52,164 nucleotides of DNA from Thermocrinis sp. (GTDB lineage Bacteria > Aquificota > Aquificia > Aquificales > Aquificaceae): positions 1 to 52,164 of the forward strand of contig JAJHRQ010000006.1 in assembly GCA_020833645.1 (NCBI GenBank), in the 5' to 3' direction. The notes under the pieces are model-generated. The model searched no databases. It had not been told where the DNA came from and was given only the letters and a program-made list of their open reading frames with translations. Both the position numbers and the translations under genes were made by a program. Of this stretch, positions 36,334-45,932 are shown piece by piece; positions within the stretch are counted from its first letter, which is position 1, and each line of letters begins with the position of its first letter.

Positions 36334-36820
36334 TCTTTAATGGAGATATTTTAAAAATACACCTTTCGTGCCCTTGGGCAGCGCATGCGGTTTCTTTCAC
36401 TTCTACACTCTTTCCTAAAAGCTCACCCAAAAAGCCGGAAAAAAAGCCAGCCATTGGCTCACAGACGGGCTTTTTACTACTTCCCACCGCCTCCACTAAG
36501 ATGGAACCCTCCACTTTTATTTCCATGGCATCTATGTCAAACTCAAAAACATCTATAAGCCTTGAGGATTCTGCGATTACCGTTAGAATTTCCAAAGCTT
36601 CGTCCAACCGGTCGGTTATCACTCCGTACCTTTCCTTTAGAATTTTGGCACCCTTTATTCCACCGTATTCGGTGGCTTTTTTAATAAGCTTATCTATGCC
36701 CAAGTTTGAAAACTTGTATATGTCTCTGTATCCGTCAATGAGCGCAGTCCTATGCACCAAAACAGATTCCCTTTCTATGGCTTCCGCCAATGCCCTAAAC
36801 TTATCTCCTAAAGGTTCCAT
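36314..36820 (-). CDS. V4R-domain protein
   Basis: 168-residue protein with a C-terminal V4R (4-vinyl reductase) domain: KPVCEPMAGFFSGFLGELLG, then VKETACAAQGHERCIFKI. V4R domains bind small hydrophobic or metal ligands through conserved cysteines; the cysteines here (in PVCEP, ETACA and ERCIF) fit. The N-terminal half is helical with no clear family. It is the first gene of the recA operon. It may be a ligand sensor; function unknown. Confidence 0.75.
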   Translation of the reverse strand: MEPLGDKFRALAEAIERESVLVHRTALIDGYRDIYKFSNLGIDKLIKKATEYGGIKGAKILKERYGVITDRLDEALEILTVIAESSRLIDVFEFDIDAMEIKVEGSILVEAVGSSKKPVCEPMAGFFSGFLGELLGKSVEVKETACAAQGHERCIFKISPLKNECAEG

Positions 36821-36879
36821 CTTATGCTCCTAAGCTTTTGTTCCAATGTGCTCAAAAACATAGTTTATCACAGATCCTT

Positions 36880-37860
36880 TCACGCTTTATAAGTATAGTT
36901 CCTCTCCCAATTCCATGCGGTTTTGATTATAAACTCCAGGTCGTCGTATTTGGGAGTCCATCCCACCAGAGTTTTTAGCTTTGTGGCATCAGCCACCACC
37001 TAAGGTGGGTCTCCTGGTCTTCTGTCCGCATAGACCACCTTAAAGTCTATGCCCGTCACTTTTTTTACAGTTTCTATAACCTCTAACACCGAGTAGCCCC
37101 TTCCGTAGCCCACATTGAACACATCGCTCTCTCCACCATTCATAAGGTAATCCAACACATCCAAGTGGGCTTGGCACAGGTCCATTACATGGATGTAGTC
37201 CCTTATTCCTGTTCCATCGTGGGTTGGATAATCTGTGCCATAAACCTCTATGTAAGGCAACTCTCCCTTTGCAGTCTTCAGTGCCCTTAGGATAAGATGT
37301 GTGGGATTTTTGCTCACCTGTCCTATTTTCCCCTCTGGGTCTGCACCCGCCACGTTGAAGTATCTGAGTATTCCATACTTAATACCTTCTGCTCTTCCAA
37401 AGTCCTTTATAGCTTGTTCCGAAAATAGCTTACTCCAGCCGTAGGGACTTATAGGGTTTGTTGGGTCTGTCTCTTTGACGGGAACCCTCTCGGGAATACC
37501 ATAAACTGCAGCGGTGGAGGAAAAGATCAAATACTTTACCTTTGCCCTCTTCATAGCCTGCAGTAGGTTCAAAGTGCCGTAAAAATTGTTCTCGTAATAA
37601 AGCAAGGGCTTTTCCACGCTTTCGGGCACCACCACCTTCGCAGAAAAGTGCATAACCGCATCGGGTTTAAAGTCCAAAAGCACCTCTTCTATCTGCTTGT
37701 AGTTCAAAAGGTCTCCCACCACTAACCTACGGTTTATGACCGCCCACTCGTGACCGTTGGAAAGGTTATCAAAGGTTAAAACCTCGTGCCCCTTTTCCAC
37801 CAAAAGCTTTACCATGTGGGAACCAATGTAGCCAGCTCCTCCAGTCACTAAAACCTTCAT
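36880..37860 (-). pseudogene. galE: UDP-glucose 4-epimerase interrupted by an in-frame TAG
   Basis: Short-chain epimerase that converts UDP-glucose and UDP-galactose. GAGYIGSHMV binds NAD, SSTAAVYG gives the catalytic Ser, and YGWSK the Tyr-Lys pair. The frame stops at TAG 37002-37000 after RRPGDPP (286 codons). In the same frame it continues without another stop to TGA at 36882-36880, giving VVADATKLKTLVGWTPKYDD and the usual GalE C-terminus. The total of about 326 codons is normal GalE length, so one nonsense codon removes the last 39 residues. It is coupled to the epimerase gene upstream (ATGA overlap). Confidence 0.88.
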
Positions 37861-38822
37861 AGCTTTATATCCCTAAGCCAATGCCAGTTTTCTTTAAACC
37901 AATCAACGGTTCGCCTGATGCCCTCCTCCAAAGAAACCTTTGGTTGCCAGCCCAAAAGCTCTTTTGCCTTTGTTATGTCTGCCCAGGTGGCCTTTAGGTC
38001 CGCCTTGTGAAACTCCCTGTTTTCCACCTTCGCGGTTTTGCCCGTAAACTTTTCTATAAGCCCTATCACCTCCGATAGTTTGTGAGGTTGGTTGTTGCCA
38101 AGGTTTATTATCTCATAGCCCAAGGGCTTTAGGGCTAATATGGTCCCCTCCGCAATGTCGTCTATGTAGGTAAAATCCCTGCTCTGAGAACCGTCCCCAA
38201 AGACTTCCAAAGGTTTTTCTTCCATGATCCACTTTATGAACCTAAAGACGCTCATATCCGGTCTTCCCGCAGGACCGTAGACGGTAAAGTATCTAACCAC
38301 AGAAACATCTATGCCATAGAGGTAGTGATAGGTGTAGGCAATTACCTCCGCAGATTTCTTTGAAGCAGCGTAGGGAGAAATGGGTGTATTGACCGGCAGG
38401 TCTTCTTTGAAAGGCATGGGCTGTCCTGCGTAAAGGGAGGAGGTGGACGCAAGCACAAACTTTGGCACACCGTAATTTTTGCAAAGCTCCAGAAGGTTCA
38501 AAGTGCCCAAGGCGTTGGTGGTAAAGTAAACAAAGGGATTTTCCAGAGATGCCCTAACTCCCGCCCTTGCAGCTTCGTTTATCACCGCATCAAAGGAGTA
38601 CTTCTTAAACACACCCTCCAAAAACTCAAGGTTTTCTATGTCTCCCTGATAAAAGGTGAAATTTTTGTGCGTCCTTAGGTCCTCAAGGCGGTATTCCTTC
38701 AGTCTAACGTCGTAGTAATCGTTTAGGTTGTCTATACCTACTACCTGATGTCCCTCCTCCAAAAGTTTTTTTGACACACGCCAGCCTATAAAGCCCGCAC
38801 AGCCAGTTACTAATATGTGCAT
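37857..38822 (-). CDS. NAD-dependent sugar epimerase, UDP-glucuronate 4-epimerase-like
   Basis: 321-residue extended short-chain dehydrogenase. The NAD motif is GCAGFIGWRVSK, the active site STSSLYAG with YAASKKSAE, and the family segment VRYFTVYGPAGRPDMSVFRF is characteristic of nucleotide-sugar epimerases of the UDP-glucuronate 4-epimerase group (GIDNLNDYYDVRLKEYRL near the N-terminus). It probably makes a sugar nucleotide for polysaccharide or LPS. A TATAAT box (38835-38840, - strand) lies 12 nt before the ATG, so it heads the pair with galE. Confidence 0.9.
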   Translation of the reverse strand: MHILVTGCAGFIGWRVSKKLLEEGHQVVGIDNLNDYYDVRLKEYRLEDLRTHKNFTFYQGDIENLEFLEGVFKKYSFDAVINEAARAGVRASLENPFVYFTTNALGTLNLLELCKNYGVPKFVLASTSSLYAGQPMPFKEDLPVNTPISPYAASKKSAEVIAYTYHYLYGIDVSVVRYFTVYGPAGRPDMSVFRFIKWIMEEKPLEVFGDGSQSRDFTYIDDIAEGTILALKPLGYEIINLGNNQPHKLSEVIGLIEKFTGKTAKVENREFHKADLKATWADITKAKELLGWQPKVSLEEGIRRTVDWFKENWHWLRDIKL

Positions 38823-38864
38823 ATTAGGGAAGGTATTATAAACTCTATTCTTAACTTTTTGGAA

Positions 38865-39500
38865 TTATCGGGCGCTAAAATGGCTCAAGGCTTTTATCTC
38901 CTCCATTATTTTGATGGCTACCTCCTTGTAGTTTTTCTCATGGGAGTAATCTTTGGGCTTTCCTATGAACACCCTTATTTTGGCTCCCGGTTTTGGAAAG
39001 CTCTTGCCCCTTGGCATAACCTTATCGGTGCCATCTATATAGACGGGTAGAACTTTCTTTTTGCTCTTTATAGCCAAAAGGCCCACGCCCGGCTTAGGTT
39101 TGAGAAACTGTCCAGGCTCTGCCCTTGTACCCTCCGGAAATATGCATACCTTACAGCCCCTCTCCAAAAACTCAAGGACTGTGCTCAAAGCTTGCACGTC
39201 TCCCGTACCTCTCTTTATTGGAATGGCTCCCATGTGGGAGATCAGCTTACCAAAGATGGGGACTTTAAAGAGCTCTTCCTTTGCCACAAATATCAAGGGC
39301 TCGGGAAATACTGCGTTTAGGACGGGTGGGTCCAAGTAGCTCCTGTGATTGGACGCCACTATACAAGGCTCAGATGGAATATTCTCCAAGCCGAAAACCT
39401 CTATCTTAAAGACCGCCTTAAAAACGGGCTTTACCACAGGGCAAAGGGGCTTGAGAACATAGTTGGCAAAAGAGCTTTTTATACAGGGATGTCTTTTCAT
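38865..39500 (-). CDS. plsC: 1-acyl-sn-glycerol-3-phosphate acyltransferase
   Basis: 211-residue membrane-associated acyltransferase that makes phosphatidic acid. The HX4D motif is in [10 protein letters not shown], and FPEGTRA and the later PVYIDGTD blocks are in the family order. The N-terminal region has a short hydrophobic helix. The start overlaps the endonuclease V stop by 4 bp. Confidence 0.94.
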   Translation of the reverse strand: MKRHPCIKSSFANYVLKPLCPVVKPVFKAVFKIEVFGLENIPSEPCIVASNHRSYLDPPVLNAVFPEPLIFVAKEELFKVPIFGKLISHMGAIPIKRGTGDVQALSTVLEFLERGCKVCIFPEGTRAEPGQFLKPKPGVGLLAIKSKKKVLPVYIDGTDKVMPRGKSFPKPGAKIRVFIGKPKDYSHEKNYKEVAIKIMEEIKALSHFSAR

Positions 39501-40147
39501 ACTGACTTCCTCACCTTTTGCAAAAGGTTGTGGGCAAGGCGGGTGGGCTCTGGTATGCGATGCAGAGATGTCTTTAAAACCAGTTCAATGGCTGTGCTCA
39601 AACTTATCATGTGTCCTGGGGACACGTAAATGGGTGCGGTGTTGTCCTTCGTTCTGAGGACTGCACCTACCACCTTTCCTCTGTAATGGATAAGCGAAAA
39701 GCTTCCACGCTTTGATGAAGGTTCCTGTGTCTTTCCCACAAGGATCGTTTTTGCCACCCCTACGGTGGGTGTGTTTGTCTCCACACCAAAGTGGGATGCT
39801 ATACCGCAACCCCTTGGATGGGCAATACCCTGCCCGTCTATAAAATACACATCTGCCTTTACCTTTGCCTCCTTATAAAGCTCCAACATCAAGGGCATTT
39901 CCCTAAAGGCTAAGAAGGTGGGAATGTAAGGAAAATCCACCACACCCTCCACCACCTTTTGATAGATGGGTCTTAGGCTTTTGAGTTCCAACACCACCAA
40001 ACTTGCCCAAGCCCTGGTGGGTGTTTTCTTTATGTCTTCAAAGGTCAGGTCCATTCCACCCACCAGCTCAAGCTTTTCAAATCTATCCTCCAGAATAACC
40101 CTCTTTGAACAGTCTAGCTGAATTTTTTCTAATTCCTTAAGGTCCAT
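39497..40147 (-). CDS. nfi: Endonuclease V (deoxyinosine 3' endonuclease)
   Basis: 216-residue repair nuclease that cuts near deoxyinosine. The first catalytic Asp is in VGGMDLTF and the main signature is [29 protein letters not shown] follows. I use ATG 40147, which gives the standard N-terminus MDLKELEK; an upstream ATG at 40186 would run across the promoter and start of the divergent gene. It is cotranscribed with plsC. Confidence 0.94.
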   Translation of the reverse strand: MDLKELEKIQLDCSKRVILEDRFEKLELVGGMDLTFEDIKKTPTRAWASLVVLELKSLRPIYQKVVEGVVDFPYIPTFLAFREMPLMLELYKEAKVKADVYFIDGQGIAHPRGCGIASHFGVETNTPTVGVAKTILVGKTQEPSSKRGSFSLIHYRGKVVGAVLRTKDNTAPIYVSPGHMISLSTAIELVLKTSLHRIPEPTRLAHNLLQKVRKSV

Positions 40148-40153
40148 TGGGTA

Positions 40154-40159
40154 TATAAT
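40154..40159 (+). promoter_or_regulatory. -10 box for the unknown gene at 40166
   Basis: Perfect TATAAT ending 6 nt before the GTG start, with no ribosome-binding site between them. This spacing predicts a leaderless mRNA. Confidence 0.5.
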
Positions 40160-40165
40160 TTTACT

Positions 40166-40786
40166 GTGGCAAGGTCTAAAAGACAAACAGACCCAAGAGC
40201 AGGGACAGTTCTAACACTGATTGAAAAAGGAAATTATGAAAAGCTTATAGGAATAGTCAAAGACCTACCAAAACCAGAAGATGTCCGAGATTTTCTTCAA
40301 GAAACACTCCAAATAACCAACAAAGACTATCATAGACTTATACTTGTTGAGGAAATCGGCGACTATAAATTGTTTATAGAGATAACACAAGAAGCAATAA
40401 AGGGCGATTATGATTTCATTGTTTGGAGGTTTTCTCCTACATATAACCCGATTATAAAGAGACCATCTCACAATGATATAGCAGATGTATTTCTTAGGCT
40501 AAGAAATATGCATCGAGACATAGAAGAATACCTAATAAACGCCTGTTTTAGACTTTTAAGGGATAGACTGTCTGTGGAGAATGTGATGAATAGATACTTT
40601 GAAAAACTTACAGAGGAATTAAAAAAAGAGCTTGAAAAGTTCCTGCACACGCTTAAGTGGATAGGATTGCAGGAAGACGCTAACTACCCACCTCCAAAGC
40701 TTGGTTCCAAGATGGTCTTGGCAGTTTTAGCACTAATAAAGGCTGGTTTTGAGCCAAAGGATATTAGAAGGGTTATACGCTTTTGA
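40166..40786 (+). CDS. Protein of unknown function preceding a DNA methyltransferase
   Basis: 206 residues, start GTG. I do not recognise the family. The N-terminus is basic ([12 protein letters not shown]), the middle is mixed, residues about 100-165 form long charged helices ([27 protein letters not shown]), and the end is [20 protein letters not shown]. No signal peptide or membrane segment. Only 4 bp separate its stop from the methyltransferase ATG. That pairing makes a restriction, specificity or control role possible, but no PD-(D/E)XK or HNH motif stands out. A TATAAT box lies just 6 nt upstream of the start. Confidence 0.7.
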   Translation: MARSKRQTDPRAGTVLTLIEKGNYEKLIGIVKDLPKPEDVRDFLQETLQITNKDYHRLILVEEIGDYKLFIEITQEAIKGDYDFIVWRFSPTYNPIIKRPSHNDIADVFLRLRNMHRDIEEYLINACFRLLRDRLSVENVMNRYFEKLTEELKKELEKFLHTLKWIGLQEDANYPPPKLGSKMVLAVLALIKAGFEPKDIRRVIRF

Positions 40787-40790
40787 AAAA

Positions 40791-41741
40791 ATGAGAGAGA
40801 TAACAGAAAAAGAATACTTGGATTTCGTTGAAAAAAATAAGTTTGTTGAAATAGGGAATGAAAAAATAAGCTTAGAGCCTATAAAGGTGGAACGCTTTGA
40901 GCCAAAGGATGAGGAGATGACTGCAACCGACACTACTGTGTGGAGTTTCCCAAAGAGGGGTGCGTGGGCAACCCACAAAGGAGACTACAGAGGAAACTGG
41001 CCTCCACAGATCCCAAGGGTTTTAATAGAGAAATATTCAAAAGAGGGAGATACTGTCCTTGACCCTATGGCAGGTTCTGGGACTACGTGCATAGAGGCGG
41101 TTCTGCTTGGTAGAAACTGCATTGCGGTGGATTTAAACCTGCAATCTGCTATTTTGACCTATCATCGTTTATATTGGCTTCTTAAAGCCTTTGAAGAACA
41201 AAAAGCTAAGCCCTCACTGTTTGGGAACAATCAAAGGAAGTTGGCCCGCTTTAAGGTTTTCCATGGAGACGCAAGAAATTTAGAAAAGCTACAGGATGAA
41301 AGCATAGACCTAATTCTCACTCATCCACCATACTTAAACATAGTGGGCTACAACAAAGAGAAAATAGAGGGAGACCTATCGGGGACAAGAAAGCTGGAGG
41401 AGTATTTGAAAATGTTGAGGGATGTTCTGAAGGAGTGTTATAGAGTGCTAAAGAAGGGAAAAGTTTTTGGTATTTTGCTGGGAGACACGAGAAGCGAAAG
41501 GCATTATATTCCTATAACTACATACGCACTACTTTTAGCCCTTGATGTGGGCTTTGTGCTAAAAGAAGAAGTAATAAAAGTTCAGCACAAGATGAAGACA
41601 ACTCGGGAGGTGTGGAACAGGAAAAAAGAGAGGGACTTTCTACTCATAGAGCATGAAAAACTTTTCATATTGGAAAAGTTGCCAGAGACTAAAAGCTTTA
41701 AATACAGCAAAAAACAGCCTTTTTTTGAGTTCAAACTTTAG
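40791..41741 (+). CDS. DNA methyltransferase (N4-cytosine/N6-adenine type)
   Basis: 316 residues from ATG 40791; a TTG at 40749 would add 14 residues inside the previous gene. Motif I is DPMAGSGTTCIEA (91-103) preceded by a motif X-like WPPQIPRVLIEKY. Motif IV is THPPY (177-181), followed by CYRVLKKGKVFGILLGD. The order X-I-IV differs from the beta class, in which IV precedes I. THPPY is closest to the S/T-PPY of N4-cytosine enzymes. It could be the modification part of a restriction system with the unknown gene upstream, or an orphan regulator. Confidence 0.87.
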   Translation: MREITEKEYLDFVEKNKFVEIGNEKISLEPIKVERFEPKDEEMTATDTTVWSFPKRGAWATHKGDYRGNWPPQIPRVLIEKYSKEGDTVLDPMAGSGTTCIEAVLLGRNCIAVDLNLQSAILTYHRLYWLLKAFEEQKAKPSLFGNNQRKLARFKVFHGDARNLEKLQDESIDLILTHPPYLNIVGYNKEKIEGDLSGTRKLEEYLKMLRDVLKECYRVLKKGKVFGILLGDTRSERHYIPITTYALLLALDVGFVLKEEVIKVQHKMKTTREVWNRKKERDFLLIEHEKLFILEKLPETKSFKYSKKQPFFEFKL

Positions 41742-41765
41742 CGGACTCTGTTATGCTATATAAAT

Positions 41766-44700
41766 ATGACGGACTTTGTGCATTTACACCTGCACACCCA
41801 ATACTCTCTCCTTGACGGGGCTATAAAGATAAAGGACCTGGCAAACAAGGCTAAAGAGTTTGGCTACTCAGCGGTTGCCATCACAGACCACGGAAACCTA
41901 TTCGGGATCTTGGACTTTTACAAGAGCATGAAGGAACAGGGCATAAAGCCCCTTTTGGGTATGGAAGCCTACTTTACCACGGGTTCTCGCTTTGACAGGA
42001 AAGGTAAGGGCTCAGAGGACAACATTACCGATAGATACAACCACCACCTTATCCTGATTGCCAAAAACGACGTGGGGCTAAAAAATCTCTACAAGCTCTC
42101 TTCCCTTGCCTTCAAGGAGGGCTTTTACTACAAACCAAGAATAGACTACGAGCTCCTTTCAAAATACTCGGAGGGCTTAATAGCCATAACCGCATGCCTC
42201 AAGGGTGTGCCTACTTATTACGCCAGCATAGGAGAAGTTCAAAAGGCAGAGGATTGGGTAAAGAAATTTAAGGATATATTCGGAGAAGATCTCTACCTTG
42301 AGCTTCAGGTAAACTCACTTCCGGAGCAAGAGGTTGCCAACAGGAATTTGATAGAAATAGGCAAAAAGTTGGGGGTTAAGCTCGTAGCTACAGGGGATGC
42401 CCACTACCTACTGCCGGAGGACCGCATAGCCCATCAGGTGCTTATGGCAGTGCAGATGAAGAAAACCCTGAACGAGCTTCAAAGGAGCGAATTCAAATGT
42501 GCCAACGAATACCTACACTTTGCCAGCCCACAGGAGATGTGGGAGAGGTTCAAAGGAAAGTTTGACGGATGGGAAAAGGCTTTGCTAAACACCTTGGAGG
42601 TAGCCGAAAAGTGCCAAGATAGTTTTGAAATGCTTGAAAATAAAGGCTATCTTCTCCCAAGCTTTTCTGAAAATTCCTCAGAGGCTGAGCTACTAAAGGA
42701 GCTTGCCATAAAGGGACTTAGACAGAGGATTGAGCAAGGGCTTGCCAAAGACTCCAAAGAATACTGGGACAGGCTTGAGTATGAACTCAGCGTGGTAGAA
42801 AAAATGGGCTTTGCGGGATACTTCCTGATTGTGCAGGACTTTGTAAACTGGGCTAAGGGACAGAAAATTCCCGTCGGTCCGGGCAGGGGTTCAGCGGCGG
42901 GTTCTTTGCTTGCCTTTGCCCTTGGCATAACTGACGTGGACCCCATAAAGCACGGGCTACTCTTTGAGAGGTTTTTGAACCCCGAAAGGGTATCCATGCC
43001 GGACATAGACGTGGACTTTTGCATGGAAAACAGGGACAGGGTATTGGAGTATGTAAGGGAAAAATACGGTGCAGAAAACACAGCAAAGATCATCACCTAC
43101 AACGTGATGAAGGCAAAGCAAACCCTGAGGGACACCGCTCGGGCTTTGGGGCTCCCCTACTCGGAGGCGGACAAATTGGCAAAGCTCATACCCCCGGGAG
43201 ATGTGCAAGGCACCTGGCTATCCTTGGAGGAAATGCTACTAACGCCCATAGAGGAGCTCCTTGAAAAATACGGAAAGCACAGAACCGATATTGAAATCAA
43301 CGCAAAGAAGTTAAGAAAGCTTGCCCAAGAAAACCCAGAGATTAAAAAGCTTTTGGAGATTGCGTTGCGTTTAGAAGGCTTAACAAGGCATACATCCCTC
43401 CACGCAGCGGGCGTGGTTATATCTCCCGTTCCCTTAGAGGAGCTTGTGCCCCTTTACTACGATGACGGAGAGGTCGCCACCCAGTTTGATATGGTAAAGC
43501 TTGAAGAGGTTGGACTCGTAAAGATGGACTTTTTGGGTCTCAAGACCCTCACAGAGCTTGAGAAGATGCGTCAAATGGTGGCACAAAGGCACGGAAAGGA
43601 GATAGAGTTTTTAAAACTTCCTTTGGATGACCCAAAGGTCTATGAACTTTTAAAGAAGGGGCTTACTTCCGGCGTCTTTCAGTTGGAAAGTAGCGGTATG
43701 AAGAACCTATTAAAGAGGCTTGAGCCGGACAGTTTCGACGATATAGTGGCGGTTTTGGCTCTATACAGACCGGGACCACTCAAAAGCGGTCTGGTGGACA
43801 GCTACATAAACAGAAAGCACGGAAGGGAGCCGATAGAGTACCCATTTCCAGAACTTGAGCCCATCTTAAAAGAAACCTACGGCGTTTGGGTCTATCAGGA
43901 GCAGATAATGAAGGCATCCCAAATACTGGCAGGATTTACTCCGGGTGAAGCAGACACACTGCGTAAAGCCATAGGAAAGAAGAAAAAGGAAGTTATGCAG
44001 GAGATGAGGGAAAAGTTTATAAAAGGTGCCGTTGAAAGGGGCTACCCAGAGAAAAAGATCGTAGAGCTTTGGGAAGACATAGAAAAATTCGCCAGCTACT
44101 CCTTCAACAAATCCCACTCCGTAGCCTATGGCTACCTTTCTTACTGGACCGCGTACATGAAGGTGTACTATCCTGAGGAGTTCTTTGCTGTAAAGTTCTC
44201 AATGGAAAAATCCGACAGGAAGTTTATAAACCTAATAAACGATGCAAGAACGAACTTTGGAATACAAATACTACCACCGGATATAAACAAAAGCGACGCA
44301 GATTTCGTCATAGAGGATAGGAAAAAGATCAGGTTCGGCTTGGCAAGGATAAAGGGTGTGGGAGAGGAAACCGCCAGGCTTATAGTATCAAAGAGAAATG
44401 GTAGGTGGAAGAGCCTTGCGGATTTTGTTAAAAGTGTAAAGGTGAATAAAAAGGTCTTGGAAGCACTAATAAAGGCAGGTGCCTTTGACTTCACCGGAAT
44501 GTCAAGGGCAGAAATGCTCTCTAAGCTATCCGAAAAGGACAGCCTCTATACCACAAGAGGGCTCTTTCAAACAGGTCAAAAGGTACAAGAGGACCAATCT
44601 AAGTATGAAAGAGAAGTACTCGGCTTTTACCTTGCCCAGCATCCTCTGGACCCATACGAAAAGCTACTTAGCGGAAAGGTGGTGCCTTTGGAAAATATAG

Positions 44701-45215
44701 AGGACTTGGAGGAAGGCGAATATACCTTTGCGGGCGTAATATCGGAGCTGAAGGTAAAGAAGAACTCAAAGGGAAACTTGTATGCGGTCTTTAATCTCAT
44801 TGACAAAACGGGCATTGGTGAGGTAGTCCTTTGGTCTGAAATCTACGAAGAAAATAAAGAAAGGCTAAAGGACGATGAGCTTGTGGTGGTACATGGCACT
44901 TTGGTAGAAGACCAAGAGACAGAAACCCTAAAGATCGTCGCAAAGGAAATTTATTCCATAGAAGAGTTTCTCTCAAGCAAGATAAAGTACGTGCGTATAA
45001 AGATTCAAAGGGAGCTGACGGACAAGGAGTTAGAAAGCCTCCACAGGGCGGTTAGCCTGTGCCTCTCTGAAAAGGGGGCGGAGCTTTTAATAGAGTGCAG
45101 ATTAAACGGCAAAAGCGTACTCATGCAAGCGGACCCAAGGTATAGGTTAGAACCAAAGACAGAGCTGTATAATCTCCTACGGGACTTGCCGGTGGAGGTT
45201 AGCTTAGAGCTCTAG
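41766..45215 (+). CDS. dnaE: DNA polymerase III alpha subunit
   Basis: 1149-residue replicative polymerase. The N-terminal PHP domain begins VHLHLHTQYSLLDGAIK. The catalytic palm carries PDIDVDFCMENRDRV (two of the acidic metal ligands), and AAGVVISPVPLEEL and KMDFLGLKTL follow. Near the C-terminus are tandem helix-hairpin-helix segments (IKGVGEETARLIV) and an OB-fold (about residues 990-1065, YTFAGVISELKVKKNSKG). Length is standard. It converges on the PP2C gene with a 12-bp overlap. Confidence 0.98.
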   Translation: MTDFVHLHLHTQYSLLDGAIKIKDLANKAKEFGYSAVAITDHGNLFGILDFYKSMKEQGIKPLLGMEAYFTTGSRFDRKGKGSEDNITDRYNHHLILIAKNDVGLKNLYKLSSLAFKEGFYYKPRIDYELLSKYSEGLIAITACLKGVPTYYASIGEVQKAEDWVKKFKDIFGEDLYLELQVNSLPEQEVANRNLIEIGKKLGVKLVATGDAHYLLPEDRIAHQVLMAVQMKKTLNELQRSEFKCANEYLHFASPQEMWERFKGKFDGWEKALLNTLEVAEKCQDSFEMLENKGYLLPSFSENSSEAELLKELAIKGLRQRIEQGLAKDSKEYWDRLEYELSVVEKMGFAGYFLIVQDFVNWAKGQKIPVGPGRGSAAGSLLAFALGITDVDPIKHGLLFERFLNPERVSMPDIDVDFCMENRDRVLEYVREKYGAENTAKIITYNVMKAKQTLRDTARALGLPYSEADKLAKLIPPGDVQGTWLSLEEMLLTPIEELLEKYGKHRTDIEINAKKLRKLAQENPEIKKLLEIALRLEGLTRHTSLHAAGVVISPVPLEELVPLYYDDGEVATQFDMVKLEEVGLVKMDFLGLKTLTELEKMRQMVAQRHGKEIEFLKLPLDDPKVYELLKKGLTSGVFQLESSGMKNLLKRLEPDSFDDIVAVLALYRPGPLKSGLVDSYINRKHGREPIEYPFPELEPILKETYGVWVYQEQIMKASQILAGFTPGEADTLRKAIGKKKKEVMQEMREKFIKGAVERGYPEKKIVELWEDIEKFASYSFNKSHSVAYGYLSYWTAYMKVYYPEEFFAVKFSMEKSDRKFINLINDARTNFGIQILPPDINKSDADFVIEDRKKIRFGLARIKGVGEETARLIVSKRNGRWKSLADFVKSVKVNKKVLEALIKAGAFDFTGMSRAEMLSKLSEKDSLYTTRGLFQTGQKVQEDQSKYEREVLGFYLAQHPLDPYEKLLSGKVVPLENIEDLEEGEYTFAGVISELKVKKNSKGNLYAVFNLIDKTGIGEVVLWSEIYEENKERLKDDELVVVHGTLVEDQETETLKIVAKEIYSIEEFLSSKIKYVRIKIQRELTDKELESLHRAVSLCLSEKGAELLIECRLNGKSVLMQADPRYRLEPKTELYNLLRDLPVEVSLEL

Positions 45216-45932
45216 ATATATAAAGCTGACGTTGTCCCTCTGGGGCTTTTTATTTAAAGCTTGAAAAATTGCATCAACGGGCTCTTCAAGGCTTGCAAAA
45301 AACCTCATCTCCTCTTTGCTGAACTCCTCCCAAAAGCCGTCTGAGCATATTAGCAGGGCGGTTTCCTTTTTGGGAATTCTCTTTGTGTAAAGTTCAAAGT
45401 CCGAGTAGTCTCCAAGTATGGCCGAAGTTAAAATGTGCCTTTGTGGATGAAACCGGGCATCCTCTTCGCTTATCTTTCCCGCAATGATCAGGTCCTCCAC
45501 CAGGGTGTGATCCCTTGATACCTTCACAAAATCTCTATCTTTCTTTAAATAGACCCTGCAGTCTCCCACATTAAAGACAATAATGTCTCTATCTCCCAGG
45601 ATCACGCCCGCAAGGGCAGTGCCAAGCCCAAAGGCAGAAGGTTCCCTCTTAACATAATCTAAAAGACTCTCTTTAGCCTTCCAAAGGGCATCGTGCAAGC
45701 TTTTCTCATCAAAGGGCTCAAGCTCAGAAAGAACCCTCAAAACCTCATAAGAAGCGGTCTCTCCCTTGGCATGCCCTCCCAAGCCATCCGCCACCACAAA
45801 GAGCTTTACTTCCATTTCTCTAAAGGCGGGTGCATCCATAACCTCCCTCCTTATAACCTCTTTTCCCACCAGTAGGGCATCCTCGTTGTTCTGTCTTACC
45901 TTTCCTTTATGGGTAAAATACCAAACCTTCAT
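45204..45932 (-). CDS. PP2C-family protein serine/threonine phosphatase
   Basis: 242-residue Stp1/PrpC-like phosphatase using two metal ions. The metal ligands lie in NNEDALLV, VADGLGGHAKGE, and CSDGFWEEFSKEEM with a final KPQRDNVSFIYLEL. GTALAGVIL and FNVGDCRVYL are also typical. It overlaps the thioredoxin-like gene upstream by 4 bp. No kinase gene is in the window. Confidence 0.94.
   Translation of the reverse strand: MKVWYFTHKGKVRQNNEDALLVGKEVIRREVMDAPAFREMEVKLFVVADGLGGHAKGETASYEVLRVLSELEPFDEKSLHDALWKAKESLLDYVKREPSAFGLGTALAGVILGDRDIIVFNVGDCRVYLKKDRDFVKVSRDHTLVEDLIIAGKISEEDARFHPQRHILTSAILGDYSDFELYTKRIPKKETALLICSDGFWEEFSKEEMRFFASLEEPVDAIFQALNKKPQRDNVSFIYLEL

Noticed and set aside
36998-37002. 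TAG in galE as a selenocysteine or pyrrolysine codon
   Set aside because: Selenocysteine uses TGA, and there is no sign of pyrrolysine machinery; a plain nonsense change or a read error is simpler.
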